Shown: positions 24,491-37,310, counted from the first letter of the stretch. The stretch: DNA of 64,000 bases from Melitaea cinxia (GCF_905220565.1 NC_059401.1:16612766-16676765), one strand, 5' to 3'. The notes: generated from the sequence alone by a model not told the origin. Made by a program: numbers and translations.

Positions 24491-26707
24491 TCGTACAAAT
24501 TACTGAGTTATACAAAAAGCATTACCACCATCACCATCTATAAGTCAACGTTGGTTAAGATTATTTTTACAACTAAAAATATAGAAATTATACTAAAAGT
24601 ACTTTGTCGTTTAGTATCTCAAACTTCTATAATAAAACTGTGAGACAGATAAGTGTTTGTAAATTTTCTCTGTGATTAAATCTGAAATGATGTATGTGAG
24701 AAAAAATTGGCTTCATATCAGCTACGTTTCTTATTTCTTTGATTTATATTATAATGAATAACTGTAGTGTGGTTTTTATATTTCAATGTAGTTCTGATTG
24801 TTTTAATTCTTCATTTATTCAAGTGCCTTGTATAACTAAATAATTTCGAATTAATAATTTTGAATTGATCCCATCATCCATCATCATTAATCCAACATTA
24901 ATTATTAACTCAATAATTATCAAAAAAAACTTGTAATAATAAGAATAATAAAATAACGTAAATTGGTTTTCGACTAATCATAAAATAAATCAAAAACAAA
25001 CAAATGTATGCAATTTCTACTAACGCATACCACTTCCAGGTCTTATCAATCTATGCTTTTCTATAAAACTAGTTATCAACAACAGTACAAAGTATTCACA
25101 GATATCTTTAGAAAATATTATTTTGCGTATGTTTTGCGATTGTTGCTTTGCCTCATATCGCTATACGATTTTAGTTGTAAATTTCATTTAATGTTCTCAT
25201 ATAAGTGAATATTATATTCTTTTTGAGAATAAAGTTTCTTTAACCCCATAATTTTATCAATTGATGATAGATTAGTGTATCAACAAGCGTCTCCACCATT
25301 ATTTTTGTGTTGCTATTTTCGAACTCCAATAAAAAAGTCTAGTAAGGCCAAAGCGAATTTTATTTACAATCCTTCAAAATATTTACAATTTTTTCTCATT
25401 AATAAAAATTTAAATAATATAAAATTGGTATAAAAATTCAATTTTATGACTATATCATACAATAAACTGAATCTTGTTACTAAAACAGAACTATCTAGTC
25501 CTTAGCTGATTTGTAACTGTCTTTAGAATCTAAGTAGATCAATTATTCCAATTTTAGTGCAAGATAAACAATTTAACAAAAAAAATGTGAAACTAAGCGT
25601 CGCCAAACAAACAATTACTATTTCACTAAAAGAGAAATACACCATATCTTATAACTGTACAGAACCAATCACATTCGTATTCGATAAGCACTTAGCTGTT
25701 ATTACTATCGATACTTTCTAATTTTAGAACTAGATGATTATCTTAATAATTAAAACTTTTAGGTCAATAGCAATGAAAACAATAAAATTTCTACAAACGG
25801 TACAAATCATACGGAAATGCGTGATTAAAGGTAACGACTTCAAATAACCATATATCAACGAAGTTCAACAAACTGACGGACAGATGCGTTACTATTTATA
25901 TTAAAGACTAATTATTTCGTTGATTTCTTCAAAGAAAACATTAATAGCATCGGGGTCACCTTGATGTTTGAAGTATTGCATCGTCGACTAGATATTCGGT
26001 CACGATTTTAAATATAAAAGTGTGAAATTACGTAAATGTCTAAATCAAAACGCTCAAAGAAAATACTTTTATTGTGATTTATTTTAAATGAACATAAATT
26101 TCTTTTCAGTAACCGTTTTCAGGTATTTTATTTTTAGTTAACTTGGCTACCCGATGTCAAAACTTATTTGTCATATTAACAATCTTAGAAGTCTCGAAAT
26201 ACGATACAAACACCTACGTCCAGAGCACGACAAACCTATGTATGGTCCATACAAATATCTGCCATAAGTGTTAATACAATAAAACAACAAAAGAAACAAT
26301 CGCATGACCCATAAAAAAACATTTATTGCGAATAACAATCTAGACCACGATAAATGTATGACCCATACAACATTCCTATTTCAAATTTTTAAAAGAGATA
26401 AGTACACTCAAACCAAATAGTAATATGTATTACGTTAGTATTCAATAAACTTCGAATTGTAGAACGTAAATAAATAAAGCAAGCAAAGGAATCTATTGTC
26501 ATCAACCCTTCGTAAGCTCAATGACACAATTGCCTTTTGTGAAGCTTTTATAACTATTTAGCCTATTGTACGGCAAATATATCAATTAGAATTACATTTT
26601 TACTACAACATACATTTGTGTAACCTAGGTCAGGGATATTAAGTGGGATTATTTTTCGAAGTAGGTTTCGAATGCACATTAAAATTGCCATTTATAAATT
26701 TATATAA
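24491..26707. other. AT-rich intronic DNA, nothing recognised
   Basis: No repeat or coding similarity seen on either strand. Confidence 0.55.
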
Positions 26708-26910
26708 TCTAATATATAAAATTCTCGTGTCGCGGTGTTTATTAAACTCCTCCGAAACGGCTTGACCGATTCTCATGAAATTTTGTGTGCATATTGGGTA
26801 GGTCTGAGAATCGAATAACATCTATTTTTCATCGCCCTAAGTTATAGGGGGGGGGGGATTTAGGGGGTTAGTAACATATATGGCAAAACAACGTTTGCGG
26901 GGCCAGCTAG
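26708..26910 (+). mobile_element. Short Helitron-like element, 203 bp
   Basis: It starts TCTAATATATAAAATTCTCG and ends TTTGCGGGGCCAGCTAG before a T. It contains an 11-G run at 26847-26857. A related copy is at 42474-42669, with about the same length and order. Confidence 0.82.
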
Positions 26911-27184
26911 TTATAATTATGTGAAATTATTTTTTTATAAATTGAATTATAGTTAGTTATTGTTGAGAAGAGTTTACGAAGAACTATTAATGGATGAACG
27001 TTCGTCATACAACATATACTAAAATAGTCTGTGAACAAAAGAAATATACACAATACTGCTACACTGTAGGTTTGCGGATAATATCCATCCAATCCAACGA
27101 TCACTATCATCTTTTTGTGACAAAAACCTACTTACCGTGTTCTCCAGGGTATAATGAGAAATCAAAAACTATCGAATTGTCATT

Positions 27185-27302
27185 TTACAAATTAAAATTT
27201 TAAAAATAATCATTATTTTCAAAAGTGAACCACTGATTCGGAATGTAGATTCATCAGAGAAGAATAGGTAAGAATCTCCGCAGTTACTCTTTCGAAAATA
27301 AT
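27185..27302 (-). repeat. LINE (jockey-like) 3' UTR fragment
   Basis: Minus-strand TTTTCGAAAGAGTAACTGCG to AAAATTTTAATTTG, the same UTR family. Confidence 0.65.
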
Positions 27303-27491
27303 ATATAAAATGTGTTTGAATACAAAATAAGTAATATCTTCCATGATAATAATGTTTGTGAAACAAATATATGCTGCGTGTTGAAGTCTAATCCGTGAAT
27401 ATTAGCGTTAATGTAGTTTTTATGACCACTACACTAGAAAAGCTGTAAATATAATAAATTACTATTCATTATTTACTTTGAGTTAATCTAC

Positions 27492-27704
27492 ACTCCTTGT
27501 GGGTCTCCCCACCGTGCCTCGGAGAGCACGTTAAGCCGTCGGTCCCGGTTGTTATCATGTACACCTGATAGCGATCGTTACTCATAGTAGGAAATATATC
27601 CGCCAACCCGCATTGGAGCAGCGTGGTGGATCAAGCTCTGATCCTTCTCCTACATGGGGAAAGAGGCCTATGCGCAGTAGTAGGAAATTACAGGCTGAAG
27701 TTAA
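27492..27704 (+). mobile_element. SINE-1, 5'-truncated
   Basis: It begins CCTTGTGGGTCTCCCCACC, lacks the tRNA head, and keeps GATAGCGATCGTTACTCATA and the 3' end. Confidence 0.8.
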
Positions 27705-28682
27705 TCGAATCTACAACAAAGTGAATTGACTTACTTTTGATTTTAAAGGCACGTTTTTAATTTATTTATTGATCCTTTATGTTTGCCTTTAACTAAACTA
27801 TATAGATTACTTAGCTTTATTGCTTATAATTCTTCAATCATAGAATTAAGTAAAAAAATACGTCATAGTTTTGTTTGATGTTTAGTTATTACGAACGACA
27901 AATTTAAGATATATTTTAATAAACCTTGTAAATTTATTGTAATTAAAAAAATTAAATTAAATTATTTACATTAAACAAAGTCGAAAAATCAAGCAAACCT
28001 AGTAACAATATAAAAAAAAAAGAATAATTAAAAAAAAAAAACAAAATTGATATATTTGTAAGTACAATCCACGCAAACGAAATTGTATCCACAATTACTC
28101 GATATAAACTTTGACTATAAAGTTTAATAAAAATAAACATCGGTAGTCAGTTTTTTTATATTTATAACAAACGAAATAATAAAAATTCTATGTCATTGAA
28201 CTTGAAACAAAGACTTGTACAACATTAACAGAACGATTTGGCTAAACATGATATGATAACTTTTATCCATCTGAAGCTTGAAATGCAAATGCATTTGAAT
28301 CATTTTTGATAAGTTATTTCCATTTAAGTAATATTTTTGATAAAATTTTGATAACATTTCAGTAAATAAGTATTCCGTCTTATGCTAAAATTTTTGGAAA
28401 ATTAAATTAATAATCAACAAGAAACTTGATTTGGTTCCATTTTATATGTATATCACAGTACTAAACCATGGAACCCTGTAGACAATTTTGTAGATTAAAA
28501 GCCACAAAACGTAAACTGACCATTACAATAATCAAATGTTTGAAAAAGTAGAATTATCTTTTTTAACTAAACTAACTTGGTCGTACTAAATCAAAAACCT
28601 TTGTGGGTTCATGCACAACACTTTGCTGAAGATCGTCACATGATCAGTTACGATTCTATAAAGGACACACAGACAAACATTC

Positions 28683-28755
<73 letters not shown>
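28683..28755. repeat. (TA)n microsatellite, about 70 bp
   Basis: An almost pure TA run inside the frame 28577-28765, which it creates (an IY-repeat tail). Confidence 0.95.
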
Positions 28756-28756
<1 letters not shown>

Positions 28757-29193
28757 TACAGTTAACCAAACAGTTTTATAATGGTTTATGACATTTTTTA
28801 TTAAAAATATTTATGCACAAATAAGTATACTGAAATACTTGGTTGAGCACTGAAAAATTTGATTTATAGAAAACGTTAAAAAAATAGTTTTAATGCGTTA
28901 TTACTTATTAAATATATATTTAAATTATTTTTTATTTAAAAACAATAAAAAAAGTCTTCTTATAATTGTCTATGACTAACACGTAATTACTCAGTGTCGT
29001 TACCTTAACTTTTTAGGACTATGCTTTTCTGTAACGTTAGCATAATAATGTATGATAAAATGTATGAAAATATTTCAAGAGACAGAAAGTTGAATTCAAA
29101 TATGATTTTCACAAAAATTTGCATTTTCTAAGTTTTCATTTTGATTGAGTGAGGTTTAGCAATTAATTAATGTTTTTTCAATAAAGACCTCTA

Positions 29194-29335
29194 CCACAAA
29201 GACAGCACTGCGGCCAACAACCCGCGTACCCAGCGTGGTGACTATGGGCAAAACACTTGAGTTCACCCCATTTTTGGCGTGAACTCGGGGAGGCCTATGT
29301 CCAGCAGCGGACTGCGATAGGCTGCAGTGATGATG
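29194..29335 (+). mobile_element. Microsatellite-tailed retroelement, 5'-truncated, 14-bp TSD
   Basis: This is the 142-bp 3' end of the family with a TGATG tail. It is flanked by identical AATAAAGACCTCTA at 29180-29193 and 29336-29349. The frame at 29156-29359 on the other strand is a by-product. Confidence 0.9.
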
Positions 29336-29669
29336 AATAAAGACCTCTATAAACTCCAAATTTACATTAGTACAAGTTACATTATTTTCATAAAAATATA
29401 TATTGATAGATGAACAATGAATCTACGCTTTTATGAAGTCGGTTAATATGCAACAATGTGTATTAGTTATCCGACACTAGAACTGATACAACAATTGTTT
29501 AATAAAAATATGCGTATAATTCACATTATTATTGTTTTTTTAATGTAGAGTCATACACATCTTTTGTAGTTTATGATCTTTTATTAGAGCATTTACATTA
29601 AAATGTGTGATATCAAACTCGTAAAATTTATTTAAATATTACCCCCCCCCCCCCCCATGTTGCGCACGG

Positions 29670-29845
29670 TTGCAAAAACTAACACTGTTCCTCTACTACA
29701 TTATTCGCGTATTATACATATAAACCTTTCTCTGGAATCACTCTATTTACTAACTAAAACTGCATCAAAATCCGTTGCGTGGTTTTAAAGATCTAAGCAT
29801 ACAGACAGCGGGAAATGACATTGTTTTATACTATCTAATGGTTCT
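29670..29845 (+). repeat. Lepidopteran interspersed repeat with poly-C neighbour
   Basis: CTGCATCAAAATCCGTTGCG and AAGCATACAGACAGCGGG are phrases I recognise as repetitive in Lepidoptera. A 15-C run lies just upstream at 29642-29656. Confidence 0.5.
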
Positions 29846-30582
29846 ACCGCATCATTATCAAAAGTATAGTAAAATATAGCTCTATCAAATTCTAATGAAT
29901 AACTCCTGTATATAAAATTGAAGTAAATTCGAAAGTAATTGAAACTATTTTTTTATTTTTCGTCAGTCCAGATTAGAACGTAAATACGCAATTGTTTTTC
30001 ATATAGAGTTTTGCTGGAAAACAAAATAAGATAACATTTTTTTACGTATTTTCATTGTTTTTTTTTTTTAATTTTCTTTTAAATTAAATTAGACATTCAT
30101 TTTCTACCATGCATGTTCAAAAGGTATATTTCTAAAGAGTGACATTTTAAAGGTCATTCATAAAAACACAATGTTTTTGTAATTTTTCCTTCATTATATA
30201 CTAAATTTATATGATATAGTAGCAAAAAAATTTTTTTTGGCCAAAATATGCAAATCATGTGGTTGTAATAATAATTTTAATCATCTAACTTAACCTGTTC
30301 TATGTGTTATGTTTATGACTTAATTTTGTTGTTTATGCCAAACGAACATAAATGAGGGTTTCAGTATCAATATGATATGTCATTTACGGCTTAGGCAGCA
30401 TTATCATGTGTATTCGTAATGGATTATACGACATATAGACGGTAGTTCAACAAACATTTCAAATTTCAGGAGGCCAATGACACAAGTTGAAAGTGTACGT
30501 GTAATATGACCGAATTGTGGGAAAATCGTTTCGTTCACGGCGTAGTTCTCACGGCAAGGTGAAATTTTACGGGGACACTCAC

Positions 30583-30601
30583 CTCCACAAATCAAAGACA
30601 T
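30583..30601 (-). CDS. Candidate alternative first coding exon (very short)
   Basis: On the minus strand an ATG at 30601 opens MSLICG and is followed by the consensus donor GGAG|GTGAGT. The ATG context is weak (T at -3). About 100 bp upstream is a TATA-like CTATATAG, with the CpG block beyond it. If real, it would be a leader exon made from an internal promoter of the minus-strand gene. I do not recognise the peptide. The frame continuing to 30404 past the donor is unlikely to be translated. Confidence 0.25.
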
Positions 30602-30884
30602 CGATATTTTTTTTACAAAACTTCGTTTGAAATATAAACTTATGTCTTCTACGAATCTAACTAGCGCGCCTAACTCTTTACACGAAGCTTACTATCAACT
30701 ATATAGAGGCGAAAGGCATTAGATTATGAAACTTTTGTACTGGCAAGATATCGTTTTCTAAAACTATTTAATAGAAAAAAGGGCACTAAAAAGACACGTT
30801 TGTTAACCGTTGTTACACAAACACTCCACGTTTAAAATTAATACACCAAAACGCGAACTTAATAGACTAATTTGTCGTAACCAC

Positions 30885-31110
30885 GCGGCCGGTTTATCAT
30901 AAGTGGCGACGGTGCATTTTGCCGTGTTTTTATTATTGTTTACGCGTTACGGCGTACGCGGCGGCGCGCGGTTGTGCGGGCGGGTGCGCGGCCGGCTGAG
31001 GCACGACTAACGATAGACGCGGCGAATCCGACGGACGCGTGACGTCACAGACGCCGCACGCATGCGTGCGACACAAACACATGCGCGCACACACACGTGC
31101 TTACCTTATC
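30885..31110 (-). promoter_or_regulatory. GC/CpG-rich block, candidate internal promoter
   Basis: This is the most GC-rich stretch of the window (GGCGGCGCGCGGTTG, GGTGCGCGGCCGGCTG). It contains a CRE TGACGTCA at about 31040-31048 and alternating purine-pyrimidine GCATGCGTGCG. About 180 bp on, reading the minus strand, come CTATATAG (30699-30706), then an ATG at 30601 and a GTGAGT donor. Direction is inferred from those signals; a plus-strand promoter is also possible. Confidence 0.45.
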
Positions 31111-31952
31111 AAAACTTGCCCATAATAGTGAGTTAAAAGTTCCTTTATTAGTTAACTTAAACATGATATCGTTGTTGCTCTAAGTTGTAGAGTGCCCACC
31201 TTCCATAATTTCACATAAGTCGCACCAGTCTTGAAAGTTCTCTTTAGATAAAACACGTGAAATATTAACTTGTTTGTGTTTTCGAGCCGAAACGGTGCTC
31301 TATGTGGATTCCATTATAACAAACTTTAATCTAATGTTATGGTAAAGGCCATTTACTTTAACGACTACAGAAAATATGAAACTCTTATAATGGACTCTAC
31401 TCCTGCTTAGAACTGTAAAATCATAAAACAATTCATTGTCATATAAATGAAAGAGATAGCATTTCTAAGATGCTGAGGAAAAGCAGATTTGGCGCAAATA
31501 TTTGGCACTCCTAGCAAACTATGTTTTTTGCCATTTGTAGTCAAAATCCTTTGATCGAGATTGAGATTTGACTGAGAAACTTCGTTTACAGTCACCTTCG
31601 TGTCCAGTTACCCGGAATTGGGATTCAAATACGGAAATTATAAAAGCTTTCTAACCAGCAACCCACAAATAATTCAAAAGAAAATAATTATTTCTTGAAG
31701 TCGCTGTCAGCTTACCTCACACACACAATCAAACCTCTGACTCTACATGCTTGTGTCGTAGGAGTGTAACAGGCCTACGAAGTATCGTAGCGCGTACATT
31801 ATCATTGCTACGAAAAGATTACCGCTGTACAGATTGTTTTTACGATAAAGCTAGTTAGCCCATGACACCCATTCGTGTAAATTATATTTCTTAGTTAATT
31901 GCCTAAAGATGATAAACATGTTTATTGTTTTTACGACCACTTTTTTTATATA

Positions 31953-32018
31953 ACTAGGTCAGCAAACAAGCGTACGGCTCACCTGATGGTATGCGAATAC
32001 CGTAGCTTACAGATGTCT
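31953..32018 (-). repeat. GACCTAG-ending repeat, 3' fragment
   Basis: Minus-strand GTAAGCTACGGTATTCGC and GTACGCTTGTTTGCTGACC to the GACCTAG end. Confidence 0.65.
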
Positions 32019-32060
32019 GCAACACCAGCTGTAGCAGTGGACTGCGGTAGGCTGAAGTAA
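32019..32060 (+). repeat. Microsatellite-tailed retroelement, tiny 3' fragment
   Basis: About 40 bp (AGCAGTGGACTGCGGTAGGCTGAAG) abut directly a minus-strand fragment of the GACCTAG-ending repeat at 31953-32018, giving a compound junction. Confidence 0.6.
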
Positions 32061-32592
32061 TTAACATAAATATGTGTTATAGGTACTCCAAAACTGATAT
32101 AGCAATGTATACTTGTTTACTACCTTACTTTATTGTTATAGAAATAACGTAAGGAAATATTTATTACATTAGCCGTTTCACACCCGTAACAACTCTACAA
32201 CTCTAGCTATCACAAAAAAAAATCAATTTTCTCTTTAAGTATAACATTTCTATTTTTTAGAGTTTTTAGAGTTTACGCTGCTGTAATTATTGTTATTATA
32301 AAACTGTTATGTTCACGTCTACAAGTATAAGAGATACGTTTTATCCAATCTTAGCATAATAGCTTATGATCTAAACTATATCTCTATAATTAAAAAAAAT
32401 GTCTTGTGCTAGTTATCTTCAAATTTATTTTGTTCTCAAATGAAATTGTATGCAAAATATGTGTTGTTGTAACCGATATGTCGACGGAATTGTCGTAATG
32501 AAAATAAAATTGAAGTAAATATTCAACTAAGATTTTTAAAAGTTACTCTTTTATTAAAACGACACATCGTCTCGTTTTATGTTTTTAAATTA

Positions 32593-33010
32593 TCTATACA
32601 AATAAGTGTCTGTTTGTAATATTAAAATAATCGCTTTTTACTAAATACATATGGATGTATACACGGTACATATACTTAAAAAAATTTTTACAATTTTTGT
32701 CTGTCCGTCTGTCTGTCTGTTTGTTGCCATTAATCTCTGAAAAGGCTGGACCAATTTTGACAGGACTTCTACTGGCAGATAGCTGATATAGTAAGGAGTA
32801 ACTTAAGCTACATTTGTTTTTGAAATTTATTTATTTTAGAACACCTTGCGAACAAAACAATAACTTTTTTGTTAAATTCAACGCGTACGAAATCGTGAGC
32901 ACTGATGTAGTAAGAAGTAACTTAGGCTACTTTCATTTTTGGTTTTTTTTTTTTCTAAATGAACAAGTTTTTTTTTAAATTCAATGTTATGAAGTCGCGG
33001 GCACAGCTAG
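32593..33010 (+). mobile_element. Lep1-like Helitron with partly duplicated 3' region
   Basis: It starts TCTATACAAATAAGTG, has (GTCT)n, and ends GCACAGCTAG before T. A second version of the 3' part (GAAGTAACTTAGGCTAC to the end) begins at about 32904, after a first end that reads GAGCACTGATG. The tail therefore seems duplicated, or two copies are fused. Confidence 0.82.
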
Positions 33011-33426
33011 TAATAAAATATATATTTTCATGCTTATTTTTCATTCATTATATTACTTTAATGTAATTTAAGACGATTCATCTAACAAAGTATAGTATTT
33101 GTTTCGCTTCTTAGTTAGTATCGTTCTGAACTCTAATTTACAATTGAATGTAGACACTACGCGTTAAATACAAAGCATTCTTGCGGGCTACCTCAAGCAT
33201 ACAATGCAACAATTGACCTACGTTAGTTCAAGGGTTCATACATAGTGCTTCATTAACGCCCACTCTAGTCATCTCAATCAACAATCATCTCTCACCTCAT
33301 CCTAGTTCATCAGGTGTCATAACATAACGTGTTTTATCAATATGAGGTCATTATGGCTCTAATCTTCTGAATATTTTTCTACATCTATTATTTAGTATCC
33401 TTTAGTTTATTTCTAAACTGTGCTTG

Positions 33427-33624
33427 ACTCGCGTTAATATATGTAAAAAATGGCCTGTAGCCTTCCTCTTTAAATGGGCTATCTTGTAGAAAGAGATTTC
33501 CATTTGTGAAAAAAAATAGTCTATAGGCTTCCTCGGTAAATGGGCTATTTTGTAACCAGAGATTTTCTGAAATTAGCTCATTAAAACAAACAAACTTTTC
33601 AGCTTTATAATATTAGAGTATAGA
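33427..33624 (-). mobile_element. Helitron-like fragment
   Basis: On the minus strand it starts TCTATACTCTAATATTATAA at 33624. Inside are two similar blocks (GAGGAAG...CCTA and CCGAGGAAGCCTATAG). The CTAG end is not seen. Confidence 0.55.
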
Positions 33625-33649
33625 TTTTATTTTATTTTAAAAATCTAAA

Positions 33650-33987
33650 TCTATACAAATAAATAAAACTGGAGTGTATTGGAGTATCTGTTTGTAATAT
33701 TAAAATAAGCGCTTTTTACTAGATGCATAATATGGATTTATACACATACATACTATGCCAAAATAACATTTTTTACAATTTTTCTGTCTGTCTATCTGTT
33801 TGTGCCGGCTAATCTTTGAAACGACTAGACCGATATCAGCAGAACTTTCACTGGCAGGTAACTAATATAATAAGGAGTAACTTAGGCTACTCTTGTTCTA
33901 GATTTTTTATTTTGATTTTAGAACTCTGTGAACTGAACAACAACCTTTTTTGTTAAATTCCACGTGGATGAAGTCGCGGCACAGCTT
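33650..33987 (+). mobile_element. Lep1-like Helitron, 3' end eroded
   Basis: It starts TCTATACAAATAAATAAAAC and follows the family through ACTTTCACTGGCAGGTAAC to GAAGTCGCGGCACAGCTT. The final AG is replaced by T-rich sequence. Confidence 0.8.
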
Positions 33988-34160
33988 TTTTGATATAAAA
34001 TTATTCGATCTTGTGAACTTAACTCTACCGATTTTTTTTTGTGAATTTCGACTTTAATTTTCTTTCAAATAAACCTTGTATTGTCAGAAACAAAAAAAAA
34101 TAATTAATTGGTGTAGTTAATTGGAAGTTATGCGCATATATATACTTCAGCGATTCATCT

Positions 34161-34282
34161 CATCATCATCATCATCATCATTACAGCCTATACAGTCCAC
34201 TGCTGGACATAGGCCTCCACAAGTTGACGCCAAAAATAACGTGAACTCATGTGTTTTGCCCATAGTCACCACGCTGGGCAGG
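34161..34282 (-). mobile_element. Microsatellite-tailed retroelement, 5'-truncated, 13-bp TSD
   Basis: This 122-bp minus-strand 3' end has a (TCA)n run as the inverse of its tail. Identical flanks CAGCGATTCATCT lie at 34148-34160 and 34283-34295. Confidence 0.9.
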
Positions 34283-34976
34283 CAGCGATTCATCTACATA
34301 TTATAAATATACTACCTGCTACATCTGAGCAATGATATCTGATCAAATAACTTAAAATTTAATTTTTTAAATTTGACAAATTTTTAAATTAAGATATTTT
34401 ACCAAAAAAAAATACAATTTAGTTGTAAATAGCAGGGAATGAATTCCCTCAATGATCATTTAGTTTTTCGGTGGATTATTTAGCTAGATTTAAGCTTTTC
34501 GCTAAAAGCTGGTTACATTATTCAATTGTCGAGGTAGTCGTGTTGGGCTCTCGAAGGATATAAATGATTATTACACTTTAGTCCCGGAACACCTGAGCTT
34601 CTAAAAGCTTTTTTACAGCTAAACCGATTACGATGGTAATTTTTTTTTCTACTTCATCTATAACTATATGTTACCGGTAATAAGATACTTTTGAATAGGA
34701 GTGAATTAGGTGTAAATAAAGTACCTTTAGGTAGAAAACAAAAATGTTCTTTTACAATTTACATAAAAGGGTTTTATTGTATAAAGTCTTTGTTTTGGTC
34801 ATTTATTTGTCACAAGACGATCCTTGCGGTTTCGCCTGCTTTACATTCAGACGCTTGGAACTGTCGACAGTTTAAGTACTGCACTACTTATTTAAGTTGT
34901 AGAGTTAAGTTTTAATGATGGGTTATCATTAATACAGCGTTTCATTATTCAGCGATTTGTCCATTTTATCAGTATT

Positions 34977-35122
34977 TGGGTTGTCTGGAAGAAATGGCTA
35001 AATAGCCATAAGTCCGCCCATTGTACTTCACAGTCTGTAAATGTTGTTTTAAATGTGTTTATTGTTTAAAATGTAGTTGTGGTGTACAATAAAGTATAAA
35101 TAAATAAATAAATAAATAAATC
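34977..35122 (+). mobile_element. LINE 3' end with (TAAA)n tail
   Basis: GGGTTGTCTGGAAGAAATGG, CATAAGTCCGCCC, GGTGTACAATAAAGTATAAA and a TAAATAAATAAATAAATAAA tail. The GGTTG-CTGGAAGA...GATAAGGCCGCC motif ties together the copies at 4946, 10663, 22586, 37330 and 52177. Confidence 0.75.
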
Positions 35123-35164
35123 AAAATAAATAATGACCATTCGGATATTTGTATTTTTACAAAT

Positions 35165-35300
35165 ATTTCTGTCTGATGATGTCTGTCCTTGTGAGTCTCC
35201 CCACCGTGCCTCAGAGAGCACGTTAAGCTGTCGGTCTCAGTAGAACATGGAGAACGAGTCATGTGCTTAGCACTGGCATATTACAGTCTGAATCGTGAAT
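35165..35300 (+). repeat. SINE-1 copy with internal deletion
   Basis: GTCTCCCCACCGTGCCTCAG to CGGTCTCAG joins directly to GAACATGGAGAACGAG and the 3' end, so roughly 100 bp of the body are missing. Confidence 0.7.
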
Positions 35301-35723
35301 GACTAATTTAAAATGAGCGTTAACTAATACAAACATCTGCAACGTCATACAAGAGGGAGTAAGACAATATACAAATGAGTTCTGTTGTAGTGGAGACATA
35401 GTTATAATGTAATCAATGACAGTCACGTGGTCGATTCTCACTTGTAGACCAAAAAGAGAACAACCTGAAATTGAGAAGTCTAGTTAGATGTAGAAGCAAC
35501 AGTGACACATTACAAGGACTTGAAGTTCAGTAAATCTTATTAATATGATAATAATAATAAAAGTTTAAAAATTAAAAAAAAATAATTTTATGTGAACTTA
35601 AAGAAATTCTTCGGATATTTTAAACAAATATTGTTCCTAATCTGAATGATTTTTATCATTATTCCCACAGTATTTAAAAGATTAATTATAACAATTAAAC
35701 TCAACTTTTGATTGGAAAATTAT

Positions 35724-35780
35724 TCGCCAACCCGTAGCCGAGTAGCGTAGCGGATCAAACCTTTACCCCTATGAATATGA
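35724..35780 (+). repeat. SINE-1 short fragment
   Basis: TTCGCCAACCCGTAGCCGAG and GCGTAGCGGATCAA match the middle of the body; the rest is absent. Confidence 0.5.
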
Positions 35781-36167
35781 AACGAAGACTTAAAGTTGCA
35801 AAAATATTTTAACATACTCTTTGCTTCCGTTTACTCCAGATACAAAATAATTTTCAAGCTAAAAAAAACCCTAAAGTTTGTATACAAAAATGTAGTTACA
35901 TTAAACGAGGGTCTAAAAAAAACTACATTTCAAAGTTTATATATGAAAAACAAGGTCAGGACCTTCGAGCACATCTGCTGAATAATATACAAGTTAAAAA
36001 TAATGTATATCCTTTTTATATGGAAGACTAGCGACCTGCCCTATATTCGCCAAGTAACAAGGTTTTAAATATATATTGAAAAACTGGTTGGTTTAAAAAA
36101 AAAAATTAGTTTTTGTATTTAAATTTCGAACTAAATGCTTTATTTAAAGAATAGGGAAGTTTTGAGG

Positions 36168-36405
36168 TAGGGCACAGCAGGAATTTCCTGCTCAAAATAT
36201 GGAGCAGCCCGACTGGGGTAGTACCTCGAGCTTACAGAAGATCACAGCTAAATAATACTGTTTTCAAGCAGTATTGTGTTCCTGTTGGTGAGTAAGGTGA
36301 CCAGAGCTCCTGCAGCAGTCCTGTTGCAGGCGTCTATAAGCTACGGTAATCGCTTACCATCAGGTGAGCCGCACGCTTGTTTGCCGACCTAGTGACATAA
36401 AAAAA
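36168..36405 (+). repeat. GACCTAG-ending interspersed repeat, good copy
   Basis: GGTAGGGCACAGCAGG, AATACTGTTTTCAAGCAG, TGACCAGAGCTCC, CGTCTATAAGCTACGG and GCCGACCTAGTGACAT. A CAGCAGTCCTGTTGCAGG stretch replaces the middle. Confidence 0.75.
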
Positions 36406-37051
36406 AAAGATAGCCATAAACTCACAGTCGAGTGTCGTGGTGAATTGAGCTTCAACCACTTATCCCAAGATGTAAACTAAAAACCCACTTGTGATAAAAG
36501 TGGAACGCTACAGATTGAATCAATTAATCAAGAGAAACAATTTATTATTTTAAATGAGAACTCATTTTTACTCTTTGGTAAATACATAATTTACAATGAA
36601 CGATGAAAATATAAAACAAATGTACAAAATCATGTTCTATAAACAGTGAAATAACTGTTTTCTTTTTCATATATTCTAAGTTATTATTCATGAAATGTCG
36701 ACATAGTATAACGTAATGTTGTCACTAGAAAATTATATTCGCCCTATCGAGCAGAAAACCGCCTTTGTTTTTACAAGCTTTTTTTTTTACTTAAACTAAA
36801 AACTCTTTGAACCGACCTACTCATTCGTTAACAAATTATGAAGAACTAGGAATTGTTTTATACGCTGATGTTATGAAAACAGTCCTTACGTGTTTGTACT
36901 TAGAGTCATAAATTGAATGAAAACGTTTTTTTTTTTAAGTGTAATGCCGAAAAATAAACGCGTGCGTCATAATTTTGTATTGTATCAACTTTTATTATAA
37001 ATATTCGAATAATTTTCGTCGATACTTCGTTTAATTATTAATACTTTTTAA

Positions 37052-37120
37052 TCCCTATCTATTTAAATAAAAATGAATGTTGCTAAGCGCATAACTCGAA
37101 AATGGCTCGACCAATTCGGC
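37052..37120 (+). repeat. Helitron-like 5' fragment cut off by a SINE
   Basis: TCTATTTAAATAAAAATGAATG followed by CGAAAATGGCTCGACCAATTC resembles the start of a Helitron family. It stops exactly where the SINE-2 copy begins at 37121. Confidence 0.5.
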
Positions 37121-37310
37121 TGACTACCCCGTTGGCGCAGTTTGTAGTGACCCTGCTTTCTGCTCCGAGGGTTGTGGGTTCGATTCCCACCTCGAGTCTG
37201 GGTGTAATATAAATATTTATTTATATATGTATTGTTTATAAGTATGTTTATCGAAAAAAAATATGTAGCTATATATACTATACGGTCGGTTGTTAGCTAT
37301 AACACCAAAA
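37121..37310 (+). mobile_element. SINE-2 copy
   Basis: Head CCGTTGGCGCAGTTTGTAGT and B box GGTTCGATTCCC, then GAGTCTGGGTGTAATAT and a body with ATCGAAAAAAAATATGTAGC. It is inserted within a Helitron-like start at 37052. Confidence 0.75.

Noticed and set aside
28577..28765. Plus-strand frame with a long IYIY tail
   Set aside because: The tail is a translated (TA)n microsatellite.
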